From positions 434,001-498,000 of the forward strand of contig VZTJ01004182.1 in NCBI GenBank assembly GCA_013397795.1: a stretch of DNA of 64,000 nt. The letters run 5' to 3'. The position numbers and the translations under genes were made by a program. Below the pieces are notes generated by a model. The model was not told the origin of the DNA. It did not search any database and worked only from the letters and a program-made list of their open reading frames with translations. Position 1 is the stretch's first letter. The number at the start of each line of letters is the position of its first letter. This stretch comes from Orthonyx spaldingii. Its lineage: Eukaryota > Chordata > Aves > Passeriformes > Orthonychidae. Below, one piece after another: positions 1 through 11,200 of the stretch.

Positions 1-732
1 AGAACAAATAAATATTCTGTTTTCCCTATCAGAGTCTTGATACATCTCTGCAGACAGCATCGTCCTCCTTCTTGGCAGTCAGATCTTTTTTGTCTCCCAA
101 TAAAAGAGCCTCTGGAGAGCAACAAAAATGAACAACTTCACTAGAGCAGCTTAGGACAGCACGTGCCGCCTTACATGGCCAGATTGAAATCTGAACTTCT
201 GCCCCTTCCATGCGCATGAGTTCATATTTTGGCAAGTCTGTAGCGTTTCTAAACAAAGTTTAGTTGACTAGTTCAGAAGGGGAAGCCACTCCAGACGAGT
301 AAATAAGATACAGAGATAAGTTTCTTGAGAAATTAAGGTCTCAATGAATACACAAATATACAAAGGATATATAAATAAATGACATTTATAAATAATATAC
401 TTGTGTACCATTATTCATACTAGCTTTCTTCTCCGGTTACTGTTTAAAAGAAAATTGTTCCATAAGCATATTTTTCTTAACTGTATTCAAGATGGTCAAC
501 ATGATGGCTTGAAATCATTAGAACACACAATAAAAGATGCTGCTTCCCTGCAGTAAAAAGAAACATTCCTGTATAATGTCTCTCATTTAATTTAATGCAT
601 TCAGAGAAGTTATTAGTCTTGTTCATCATAAAACAATAGTTTGTCCGGTTTTCTTCTTACTAGTAGCAGGGAGCAACCTCAGTTTCCAGTGCAGTTCACC
701 TTCTCTCACTGTCCTCTGCACCAGATGCAGTG

Positions 733-746
733 GTTACCGTGGAGAC
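733..746 (+). promoter_or_regulatory. RFX-type X-box-like motif
   Basis: The 14 bases GTTACCGTGGAGAC consist of two imperfect inverted half-sites, GTTACC and GGAGAC, separated by two bases. This is the architecture bound by RFX winged-helix factors, which regulate ciliary and MHC class II genes among others. The motif contains a CpG, which tends to be lost from unconstrained DNA. There is no neighbouring gene to assign it to, so function is inference. One such match in 64 kb could arise by chance. Confidence 0.25.
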
Positions 747-1424
747 AAACAGGAAAGGAACAACCAAAATAAGCTGCAGCCCCTCTGTACTTTTCAGTCA
801 CTCCGTTAGAAAGCCCAGCTCAGAGACATTCTTGGGGTTTTTTGTCTGTTTGTTGAAATATAATCTGGGAAAAAAAAAATCTGTGTTATGCTGCCCTGTA
901 GACCAGTGTAGGTCTCACTGGTCAATTTTACATGTGGATGGTGCCAAAGTCACAGTTGTTGTGCTGACAGTGTTCCTCTGCAGTAGGAGGAAGCTTTGCA
1001 GATCCTTTCAAAGTGGGCTGTAATGCCCAAGGGACAGGCCAGCAGAGTACCTGTGAAACGACTAACACAGGTAACTTTCTCAAGGGCATACAAGAAATTG
1101 GTAGCAGAACTGATTTTGAAAGTTAGAACATCAAACTCACATCCATCTTCCTAACTGGTCTTTTTCTGGCAAATAATAGGGCAATAGATCATTAATTGGA
1201 AGGTGATGGCTAGGGATTTTCAGAGTACACTAGCCATTAGCATAATGTTTCGTGGTTTAAGTTACAGTTTGAGACAAAAGGTCTAATTTTCTGAAAAAAA
1301 TATACTCACTTGCTGACAAACAGACTTTTTGGATTCTGTTATAGTGGATACTTCAAATATGAAGCAGCCAAAAATCACTAACCTGGTTTGCAAATCTTCC
1401 TGCCTTTCAGTCATCATTTGCCTT

Positions 1425-1442
1425 AAAAAAAAAAAAAAAAAA
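1425..1442. repeat. Poly(A) tract, A18
   Basis: Eighteen consecutive A residues follow CCTT and precede GAAGCAAAG. I see no element body or target-site duplication, so it is annotated only as a homopolymer. Confidence 0.9.
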
Positions 1443-2208
1443 GAAGCAAAGAAAAGAAACAGAATTTCATTCATTTTAAGAAGCTTATGATGTCACATGT
1501 GAAATGTCAACAGATAGCAACTTAGACTAATCCCTAAAAGATGACCTACTTGAAGGTGTTTGACATACCAGGCAGTCTCTCTATACTGCATCAATGAATG
1601 ACATTTTTATGAGGCCAGATTTTAAATGCATCAGATTTTGTGCTAACCGGATGATTTACTGTTGGATCAAACTTTGATTTCCTAGTATAACATTTAAGAC
1701 AGAGAGTGCTAAAGACACAATAATCTCACAATAACCTACAGACCTGAAGCTTTCACGTTCCTTTAATTCATTTTTATCTGATCTGTTCTTTTTTATTACC
1801 ATAGATATGAAACTGGAATTTTCATATAATTGCTTTTCTTTCCACAGAGGTCTAACTCTCTCCAGGTTGACAGCTTGCTTTTCCTACAATCAAGGGAGTG
1901 TTAGCCACAGACTCTGGTGGGAGCAGAAGTATTACCGTGACAGATATAGATCAAAATTACAATTAAATACATATCATGTGGATAATTCTAGGGAAAAAGA
2001 AAATTCCACCCAGTCTAGACCTTTCAAATAATCAGGGAGGGGTTTTTTTCTCCCAGCAAAGGTATTTTTCCATGTGGCACTGAACCCAAGAGATTGGAGA
2101 TTATATCAAGATAATAAAGATATTGGCTGAGAAAAATTCAGCCCTGCCCAGAAGGCCAGCCCAAGGTCTTAAATGATCTATAGGCTTTGTGCTGACCCCT
2201 GACTGTCT

Positions 2209-2237
2209 ATGCAAATAAAATGGGTAGGCATGCCTAC
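2209..2237. promoter_or_regulatory. Octamer motif beside a 14-bp perfect palindrome
   Basis: ATGCAAAT at 2209-2216 is an exact POU-factor octamer. Seven bases later, 2224-2237 (GTAGGCATGCCTAC) is a perfect 14-bp palindrome. Its central ten bases, AGGCATGCCT, fit the p53-family half-site pattern RRRCWWGYYY. Only one half-site is present, and p53 elements normally need two. Both matches are direct observations; regulatory activity is untested inference. Confidence 0.25.
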
Positions 2238-2239
2238 AC

Positions 2240-4350
2240 TGAGGCTGGGAAAGGGCAGGGGCCAAGTGTGGTTGTACAGGCCATTCATTTCATGCTCTTT
2301 TCTTCTTAATTTCTTTGTTTCATCAGTGCTTTTTAAAGTTAAAAAAGTTCATCAGGCTTAAAGTTAATGATTCCTGGATGTGACTGTAAGAAGTCTGCCA
2401 ATTAAGAGATATTTGGTCGGGAATGTTTGCAGAGATCCCCTGGAGATGCTGACAGAGGTGTTTTGACACTTGTTAGTGCAACCTGTGTGTGGCCAGATGG
2501 GATGCACTGGAAATCAAATAAAATATCAGTGCAACCCCCTGACACACTCCCGTGGCACAGGGGTGGATAGGGATAAGAGCTCATTAACACGTGAAAGAGA
2601 TTTATATTTTAGCTGCAGGTTATTAGGTGTGGAAACCTGTTCCTCTGTGGGCTGGCCAGTGTGGAGAGACTTGAGAGCGGCTGGTTCCAGGACCTGCCAT
2701 TAATGGTTTAGTGAAAATGGAAAAGGTTGGTGAAAAGAAAAAGAGTACTAACATAATGGAGTCAGCAATGCAGAATTAGGGTCTTTCAAATGGCAAGATC
2801 ATCTTGGGAATGTTTATGTGACAATGCTATATGCCTAGCATACATATAATAGCATTAAAAAAAAAAAAAAACAACCCACCAAGCAATCATAATAAAGACG
2901 ATGCAGTAAATAAACCATAATTAATATGTGCAAACCAGCTGTATTGACAGTGACTACTACACAGACCATCTTCGTATTCAGGGATAGCTTCCAAACCTAA
3001 GTGAGAAGCAGGAGACATAAACAAATCTTGCAATGCCGTCAGATTTATGGAGGTTTAATTTCTTGCCTGTGTCTGTGGGCTTCAATCAAAACTGAAAAGC
3101 AAGTGAGAATGAATGCAATCTCTTGTTTAAAATGCAGAAGAAGTACAGAAAAATGAAACCTTCTGGAATGTTACTAGCTGTTCTCCACCTCCACAAAAAA
3201 AGAATGCTTATTACACATCACTACTACATTTTTCAATAAAAGTAAAGCCTGGCACTTTTGTGAATGGTATGAATATTTTATTGATCTTATCTACCCACTG
3301 TGGATCTGACAGAAATAACTTTTTAACCTAAAAGAATATTAAAAGAAGAAAAATAAAATTGGAACACCAGATAAGCTATTGTCAGAAAAAGATGGGACTT
3401 ATGTGCTTATCACATTAAATGAAATTATACTGGGTCTTTACTATGATAAGCAATTATCAGGGTGGTCTCACCTGTACCTACTTGGATTCTCCCCCTATTT
3501 TACAGAAACTGTATTAATAGTTTACAGGCATTTTTCTGCATAGAAGAGAAAAAAGCAAATGGGGTACAGTGGGATAGAAAATCTTGTAAGCTTGTAATAA
3601 CGGAAAGCTCAACAAAGCTTGCAGTAGATAGCAAGTATGGATGAGAAAACAAAGCAGCCTATTTATTATAGCACTACAATTATCCAGGCTGCAGGATCAA
3701 TTTGAGACAGGCTAGCTGGTTATTTTCCTTAGGTCTTCCTATAATCCTCTGATTGACTTTCTGTGATATGAACTCCAACTGTTCAAATGAACCAGGGAAA
3801 ACCTGCTCTAGTGTCTCTGATAGTCTGTGCTCTGGGGGACCATCACTTGTCTTTTACTACTTTTATTTTTACACCCTTTTACTATTGCCAGCACAATCAA
3901 GAAGAAGGCATGGATTCTTTTCCCTCTTTTCAAATCATGGTGTAATTTCTGGAGGGAGAATTCCTTATGACCTTGTGTGAACTGGAATTTTACTGACAAC
4001 TCACTTATTTTGGGAACAACAGAGAAAGCTTGTGCTGGCAATTTTGCTTGACTGCAGAATTGTGTTCACCTTTGAGTCTTCTTCAGAAGATATGCCTTTT
4101 GGTTTGTTTTATTGTGCCAATATTGCCTTATGGCTAACAAATATAGAAAAATTCAAGTGTGGGCAGTGAAATACTATATTTAATTCTTTTTGCTAACAAA
4201 AGTCTCTTATAAAAGATGGGAAGCAAATACAAATTTTAATTGTACTCTTTGACACAAATTATTATGCAAACTTGGCTTTCTTATATATAAAATTTCTATT
4301 GTAAGGTTGTGCATACTCTCATACATACTGCAACACTTATTATTTACCGG
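2240..4350. other. Unique non-coding DNA
   Basis: This AT-rich sequence has no supportable gene. It holds an A15 run at 2857-2871 and several short AT-rich patches. Open frames are 60-77 codons, overlap on both strands and resemble no family I know. Confidence 0.6.
2857..2871. repeat. Poly(A) tract, A15
   Basis: Fifteen consecutive A residues are followed by CAACCCACC. No retrotransposon body is recognisable upstream. Confidence 0.9.
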
Positions 4351-4355
4351 TTTTT

Positions 4356-4386
4356 GTATGTATGTATGCCTATATATATATATATA
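4356..4386. repeat. Compound TATG / TA microsatellite
   Basis: A short GTAT repeat (4356-4368) is followed by an uninterrupted (TA)8 run at 4371-4386. It is flanked by further purine-pyrimidine alternation (CGCATACACACA). This is a short simple-sequence repeat, likely polymorphic in length. Confidence 0.85.
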
Positions 4387-4399
4387 CGCATACACACAA

Positions 4400-7300
4400 T
4401 GGACAGATATGTGTATTTATACGCAAGAGTAAATGCACAGGACAGTGTCGGTGTGATCTACTCTCCCTCAGAATATTTATGAACTTTTGAAGTTGCTAAA
4501 TGAAGATGAAAAATACATGCTGTAAGGAAGGATGTGAAGTGACTCAGACTTATTGTGGCACTGAAGTTTGGGTTATTCAGCTTAGGAAAAAAAACCAAAC
4601 TACCAAACTTATTTTTTTGGTGAAGAGTCTATTTTCCAAAATCATTACATGAACTGAGAACCAGTTAAATTAAACCTTCCTCTCAGCTTTCCCAGTGTCT
4701 GAACCTAGGTCAGAACAGAATGAAAAGTGAAAGTCATTACTCTTTGGGGTGGAGCCAAGATGGGAGATGTTGCTCACATCTCTACTTGCAGCAAACTGCA
4801 TGAATTATGACCGGGAGTGAGCCCCTGAGGACATTCTGCATTTTTCAATTCTCTCAGCCCCTGTCCTCTCTGAACAGGGAGAAGTTTTGCAGAGCCATGC
4901 AGGAAAATTTGTCAGTGATGACATTTTGTAGGCAGAAAAAAGGATGCTGAAATACAAACCTTTTTTTAAATGTATGCTTGTACATAGAAACACACAAACT
5001 GTATAAATATTTTTATTTATTTATTTAGATAAATAGAAGTGATTTCAAAAACACGCTTTGCATGGAAACATGATAGACTTTCCGGGGGACATCATAGTGC
5101 AGTTGAGCTGGCCACTAAGGCATCTTTTGAAATACTTCTTGAAAGTTAGCTGGTTTTTTCAATTTAATATTTTTGTTCCCTGAATGGAATAATCACTTAG
5201 ATTTCCGAACACTTGATTTTCTGGAGGATGGTTTGATTTTGTTATTCAATACCAGACTGAAATTTGCTTAGTGGTTTTGGGGTTTTGATTGGTTAAGGCA
5301 TTTTTTTAGGATTTTCTTTAAGGGCATGCTTCTAGTCCATCGGTTTTAGTTAATGCTGCACAAGTTCCTGATAAATCCATGCCTGGTGTGCTAGTCAATT
5401 TTCTGCTCCTAAAACTTTCTGCCGCTGGGAAATGAACAGTCTTCCAGTAGCAGCCTCACTCCATCTTTTGTGTAAGTATGCAATGAGTGGAGCTGAGTGG
5501 AAGGGCTATGATCAATGGAGGGTTCAGAGCAAAGTAAAGGTAGCCTAAATATTTGATGATAAACAAACCAGCAAAGAATACCCATAAATGTATGGGTCAA
5601 TGTCATTGTGAAATCCCACAAAGACTGATTTTTCTGGATGAAGTTGGAAAACCCCACATGTTTCTAGATAGCCCAAATATTCCTAATTTCTGCCAGGTTT
5701 TTGGCTGTATGCAAGTCTAAAGATTGTTTCAGGGACAATAAATGAGACTAGAACTCCCTAATAGGAAAAAGGTAATGAAAAATGCCTCAAATTGAAATTA
5801 ATTGGTTTTCCTTGCTTCAGGAAGAGAAGGGCAGTGACTCTGGATCAGATGAGGGGTCACTGTAGCCCACTGCATTGCCTTGGACAAGAAGTTCAGATGC
5901 CTAGGGGCTTCCATAGAGTGATTTTTAATTTTTTTTAAATTAATTTCCCAGCTTCCAGTGGTTTCTGGGCTTCCATGAGAAAGAGAAGGTGCATCTGTAT
6001 GTAATTCTCAGTGGAAAGTCCATGGAAGAAAAATCACTTCTGAAGTCCCGCTCCCCCCAGTCAAGGTATGCCATTATCCCACGAGTTGGACATGAGCTTC
6101 TTGCAGTGGTTGGAACTTTTGCAGTTCTTGGCAAGGGCCATTTACTTACCAGTGATTCAGCCTTCAGTAATCAGCACAATGGCGAAACTGTTCTGTGGCA
6201 GCTCAGGGACAAACTTGCAAATCCTACCAGCACCTTCCTTCCTTGACCATTTTCTTCATTTTAATGAGGTGGGAGGAATGATGTGAAGCCTTCTTCTGAC
6301 ATTTAAATACATGATCTGATGAGTTATTTCTGAAAAATACCCAAAAATAAAAGAATGATGAGGAGACACTTGGTTCTTCCTACTAATCAGCTTTTTATCT
6401 CCCAGCCTTTTCTAAGCTTCTACATGAATATTAAATTCCCTACTTTTAGCATTTAGACTAATTATGTGTTTCACAGTTAACATTTATGTTACTGCATTTT
6501 GCTTATCTTTTGGATTTTTTTTTTGAGTATCTGATCTCTGCTTCTAAAAGAGAAATTGACTTATATGCAATGTCTCCAGATCAGTTGCTTTGGATTGTCC
6601 CCAGGCCATGCTTCTGTCAGTCCAGAAATGAAATTTTGGGTACCTGGTACTGTGTAAAAAATATGTATTAAATTAAAATATGTATTATATTAATCCATTT
6701 ATCAACCTAAACTTCTGATAGGAGTGCTCATGTTTGATAACATTTTCTCAGCAGACCCACAAGCTTTTTGTCTGTAGATCCTTGACTGAACCTCCCACTG
6801 CCTTTTCTTGCCATGTACACACCAATGTTGTGGTCTCTGGCTATTGCTGCTCTGCTCTGTAAGCACGTTTGGACCCAGGGACTTCTTCTATTTGCACACT
6901 CATGAGGCATGAACTGTGATCATACCTCTCCTTGCCTGCTGCTAACACACCTCAGTTTCCACTTGTGTTAGTGCCTGGGCTTACTCGCACAGCTTGAGCA
7001 GTGTGGCTCCACTGCTCTGTCTACACCTGCAGAGGAAGAATCCAACTTCCACACATCTGAACTACATCCTAACTGAACCCAAGTACAGGTACTGGCATGG
7101 GCATATCAGGACACAAGGCCATGCAATTAGCTGTCACTTGAAACCTATGGAATAGTACAGTCTCCCGTATCATCCCACACAATTATTTCAGCACCTTGTA
7201 TAAACACTTTTGGATTAACTCCCTCAGATGACCCTACAAAAAGGCAACAGCAATGACATGTGGTGCCAAGTGTTTTGCTCCTCTTGGAGCAAAGGAGTTG

Positions 7301-7770
7301 GACTGTATTACAAGCTGGGACCCAACACAGCCCTTGAATACGACAATGATGCTTTGTGGGAGCAGCTTTTACCCTGTTTAGAGGCAGTTGATCTCCTCTG
7401 AAAAGGAAGGGGAGGCAAAAGCATGAATGATGACTCACAGTACATACACTGTCTCCACTTACCTCACTGCTCTCCATAACAGTAAGCACACATGCTGATG
7501 TCACATGCTTAGCCAGTCAAGAATTATGGGAACCAAGGTGTCATGCAGCTTACCAGGCCAGTAGACCAAACTCTCAATTGCTGTCTAAGGTGATGCACAA
7601 GATCCTGACACAGAGTAGGCATCAGCCTCCTCCAAAGGCTCCCGACCCTGGAGACACCCATGTAAGCAAGCCCATGCATACTGTCATACTGTTCCTCTGT
7701 ACTCATCCCCTGCGAAGAATGTGAACAGAGACTCTTCTGAGCTCTAAAGTTATCTTGCTAGTAGTCCAGT
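4400..7770. other. Unique non-coding DNA
   Basis: No gene is supportable. A short TTTA-type repeat lies near 5012-5026. At 5940-6250 both strands are open for 64-85 codons; the translations resemble no family I recognise. A donor-like CTGGTAAGTAA on the minus strand is not paired with a convincing exon. Conservation would have to be tested by alignment. Confidence 0.55.
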
Positions 7771-7776
7771 ATCTGC

Positions 7777-7824
7777 ACCAAAGCAGAGTGGCAATGTGTC
7801 ACCAAAGCAGAGTGGCAATGTGTC
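7777..7824. repeat. Perfect 24-bp tandem duplication
   Basis: A 24-base unit beginning ACCAAAGCAGAG and ending AATGTGTC occurs twice head to tail with no mismatches: 7777-7800 and 7801-7824. The unit is not low-complexity, so chance is excluded. Perfect identity in neutral DNA implies a recent replication-slippage or repair duplication, possibly polymorphic. No adjacent gene is affected. Confidence 0.95.
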
Positions 7825-7829
7825 ATACT

Positions 7830-10100
7830 TAAGCTGTATTCACTAATAGGCAAGGGATCAGGAAATTTAGTTTAAACAACAGGATCTAAGTGAATCAGTT
7901 CTATCAAATGCAAGGATGCTATTAGGCGTGGATTAATCCTGCTACTTACTGTGATTTAGAAATATTTTGCTGACAATCATGCTGAGCTTCCCCTGAATCC
8001 CTTTTACAGGACTATATTGGAAACACACATGACCTGTACTTGGAACTGGAAGGCTGGTCCCTTGGGGTGCCACCACCAAGCATCCTCTCAATGCAATTGG
8101 GACAACATTCTTCAGTCAGGTGAAGACACTGAAAAAGGAGGGCGAACGCAACACCAGGGCTGCCAGGTCATGATGATGGTGCAAGCTGGCACAGACTCCC
8201 TAAAGTACACAGTTACTAACCTGATAGAAATGCAGCTGAGGGCTTGTTCCTGATCTGGATTAGGCTTGTACTGCCAGCTGATCTGGTAGATACAGAACTG
8301 GTATTAATGAATGCTGAATCACAGGCTCGGTGGACGACACCTGAGTCAAGCCCACTCCAAGCCCACAAATTGCTTCTACTGCTGAATGTATCCCCTTATG
8401 CTACTCAATGAGCCAATGTGATGAGATAGAAAATATTTTTATTATTTATATTGCCTTAGGCAAGAAAGGGGATGCAGGTAAGGAATATAAGAACAGTTGG
8501 AGTGGCAATTAGAGCTAATATTAGTCTGACTGACCTGCCTTGACGTTAAATGCATTGGAGAATTCCCTCTGCCATTATAAAGTGTGCTTTTCTGCATAAG
8601 TCTGGTTGAAAGGGGACAAGTTTCATGCATATACCATTAGAAATATGTAAGGATATCACAGCAGGTCCAGGTTGATCCTGGTAGCAGCAGAACTAGTGTG
8701 GAGGAACAACATGACCACTGCCTTCAGAGGGAAAAAACATAATCTGCACCATAAAGAGGAGGGTTGCTATTTAAATTAACAGAAAAAGGTGGCTAATATT
8801 AGTTTGGTTTAATTTCTATCTTAGACAACATAGCAAATAGTTCATGGCAGCTAAGTGTGAGACAGATCATACTCTACTCATCCAAACTGGGGAAAGGATG
8901 TGAAGAAATACTGACTGGCAAGGTCCCCCTTCACCTTCCAGAATTTTATAAGATGTACACTCCTTTTCACCAGATAATAAAAATCAGAGCTCACCCTTAA
9001 ATTCTGCAAGTCTGTTTTCTACTGCAAAGCCATATCAGTGAGCCCGTTAAATGCTTGTGCATATCTACAAGTTAGCAGGTGGGCCTGGCAGCTTATGTAC
9101 CTCTGGGGAAGCAATTGGCCTTACTACCACCAAGATCACCGCTCAAGTAAAGAGCATGGTTCTCAGGGTCAAATTTAAGTGTGGTGTAAGTCACCAATGA
9201 GAGTGAAGAGTAGTGCAGGAATTTAAACAGCTCTCAGATTCTGCTCTCCTCTTTTGCAGCCCAGCACCCAGGCTAGTAGGATATTTGGCAAATGGTGTCA
9301 TTCCTATGGCAGCTTGTTTATCATAATATTTGAATTCAGCTGGTTCAGCATGGTGCATATGTTTGCTGTTAAGCTCAGCTGATACAAAATGCTCAGTATA
9401 ACTTATGTGCTGGGCGTAAGGACACAGGAAGCAAGAAACTGGTCCAGACTCAGAGGGTGTTTAGATGAGTATAAAGAGTAGCTGAGCAAACCATTAAAAA
9501 TGAAAATTACTTACAGGATTAAATTCAAAGCACTCTTTCTCTTGTAGTTAATTTTTTTAACCAACTCACAGTGAAAAATGCAATTAGGGTTCAAAATATA
9601 TATTCTTGTACAAACAATAAAGAGTTAAAGGTTGTGCTGAAGACAGAATACCATACTACTGCCATAGCCATACCCCTGGAGAGGATATAGTATGGATAAA
9701 ATGGGTCTGTTTTAAACACAGCAAACCTCCCATGTGGCATACATATTCCTTGTCTGTACTAACAACCTTGATACAGATGTCTTGGCAAGCCTTCCTGCTG
9801 CCTACAACTCTTCAGTATTTTTACAGATGAAAAAGAGGTTGCCAGCAGGGAATGTCGCAGCATGTAGGGAATTAATTATAAGTGATAATAATCCAGCAGA
9901 TTTATACTGAGATTGAAATGTCTCACAGAATCATTTTTGTCCTTGAAAGGTGGATACTGGCTTTTCTGTACAGACTAACCTAGGGACACGCAACAAAAAA
10001 GCTCTCTTGCAAGTCCCAAAATGAAACAAACCATATCAACAAAAGCACTTTCCCACTAGCAAAGTTCCACAGGGCATCAGCTAACAGACCTGCAGCAGTT
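7830..10100. other. Unique non-coding DNA
   Basis: I see no gene, tandem repeat or recognisable transposon here. The longest open frame is 78 codons. A phrase near 9820 resembling the reverse complement of the MIR 'catctgtaaa' motif is too short and isolated to call. Confidence 0.55.
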
Positions 10101-11200
10101 TGCTCTGCAGACTTTCCACACTACTGGGAAAGCTCAAAGATGGGCCAGGTCCCAGAAGCTTCTGAAGGTTTTCCACAACTGAAACTGTGGGTTTCCAGTT
10201 TTTTGGCTAGCTGTGCTATGAGTTTTGGCAGTGTATAGTCTAATCAAACATGATGATCTTGGTGGCCAATGTATTGTATCTAAACCCATAATAATCTCTT
10301 CATCACCTTTCCAGCCGTTTGGGAGACAACAGATAATGGCAGAGTCTCCTGCAAAATGCTTTGTGCCCAGATACTGCACACGGGTGCAATCACTGTGGCA
10401 AGGTGGGTACCAGCAGCACAGCCTTTTTGTCATTGCCTAACACAACCCTCATCCTGTACGAGACCTATTTGTGGCATGGGAGGACTGCAGCCTCATGATC
10501 ACTCCTGGAAAGGCCTGCCCTGGGTGCTGCACAGTGGCAGAGCAAGGGAAACCGTGGAGCTGCTGGCCCTGAGCAGCTGGCCCAGGGCCAGGGCAAGCGG
10601 CTGGGAGATGCTGGCTGATCCCTTAACTGCCACTGGCGTGACCTCACTGTGTATCCTTCTTGTTTCCTCTGAGGCAGGATATGGTTTGACCTTCCAACAG
10701 CCACAGAAGCCTGGAGATTGTAGCAAAAAAAAGGCTTTAAAATGGCGATTTCCAGCCTCTGTTATTCTCAGTACTGTGGGGATGATGACAGGGATGAACT
10801 GGAGGTTCAGAGGGGAAACAGACCTTCCAGGCCAAGCAATATCCCCTAATGCTGCCCGCTGCCCGTGGCAGGTGGGATTTCGTCTGCAGTCTGAAGCAGC
10901 TGTGAGGAGGGATCAGCCACTGCTTTCCCTTGCCAAGACAGGTCTACAGAGCTTTGCTGCTCGGGTGTCTCTCAGGCCCTCTTTCAGCAAGGTATTAATC
11001 TTACAGTTAATGCAAGCAGCTACCCATTGTCACACTGGGATTATGCATGTGTTTATGGTTCTTGCTGAATGGGACTCTGAATGCATTATGGGGAAAACAT
11101 TAAGGATATTGGCTTGAAGGCTTGGAAAAGCCATTACTGCATCTGCTCAGACTGAAAACACAAAGTGTTTACCTCTTGCTTTTTTTTCAGGTAATTAAAG
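10100..11200. other. GC-richer patch with the longest open frame
   Basis: Base composition rises above the surroundings between about 10440 and 10980, but CpG dinucleotides stay sparse, so this is not a CpG island. A 253-codon open frame runs at 10356-11117 on plus, and a 99-codon frame lies at 10134-10433 on minus. Neither shows a recognisable domain, signal peptide or repeat structure. Two antisense frames of 75-79 codons overlap it, which suggests stop-codon scarcity from composition rather than coding constraint. I do not annotate a CDS. Confidence 0.5.

Larger units (their letters stand above)
1..2200. other. Unique non-coding DNA, AT-rich
   Basis: I see no gene here. Open frames are under 100 codons and match nothing I recognise. 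The stretch is AT-rich, with an 18-A run at 1425-1442, an RFX-type X-box at 733-746 and a perfect-arm hairpin at 901-923 (8-bp arms, 7-nt loop). The A18 run is not preceded by a recognisable retrotransposon body, so I do not call it a SINE or LINE tail. Confidence 0.6.

Noticed and set aside
4371..4386. TA-rich element as a promoter TATA box
   Set aside because: It is a simple (TA)8 microsatellite with no transcript or core-promoter context.
9815..9860. Possible reversed MIR fragment (TTTTTACAGATGAAAAAGAGG)
   Set aside because: A single short phrase with no supporting flanking blocks.
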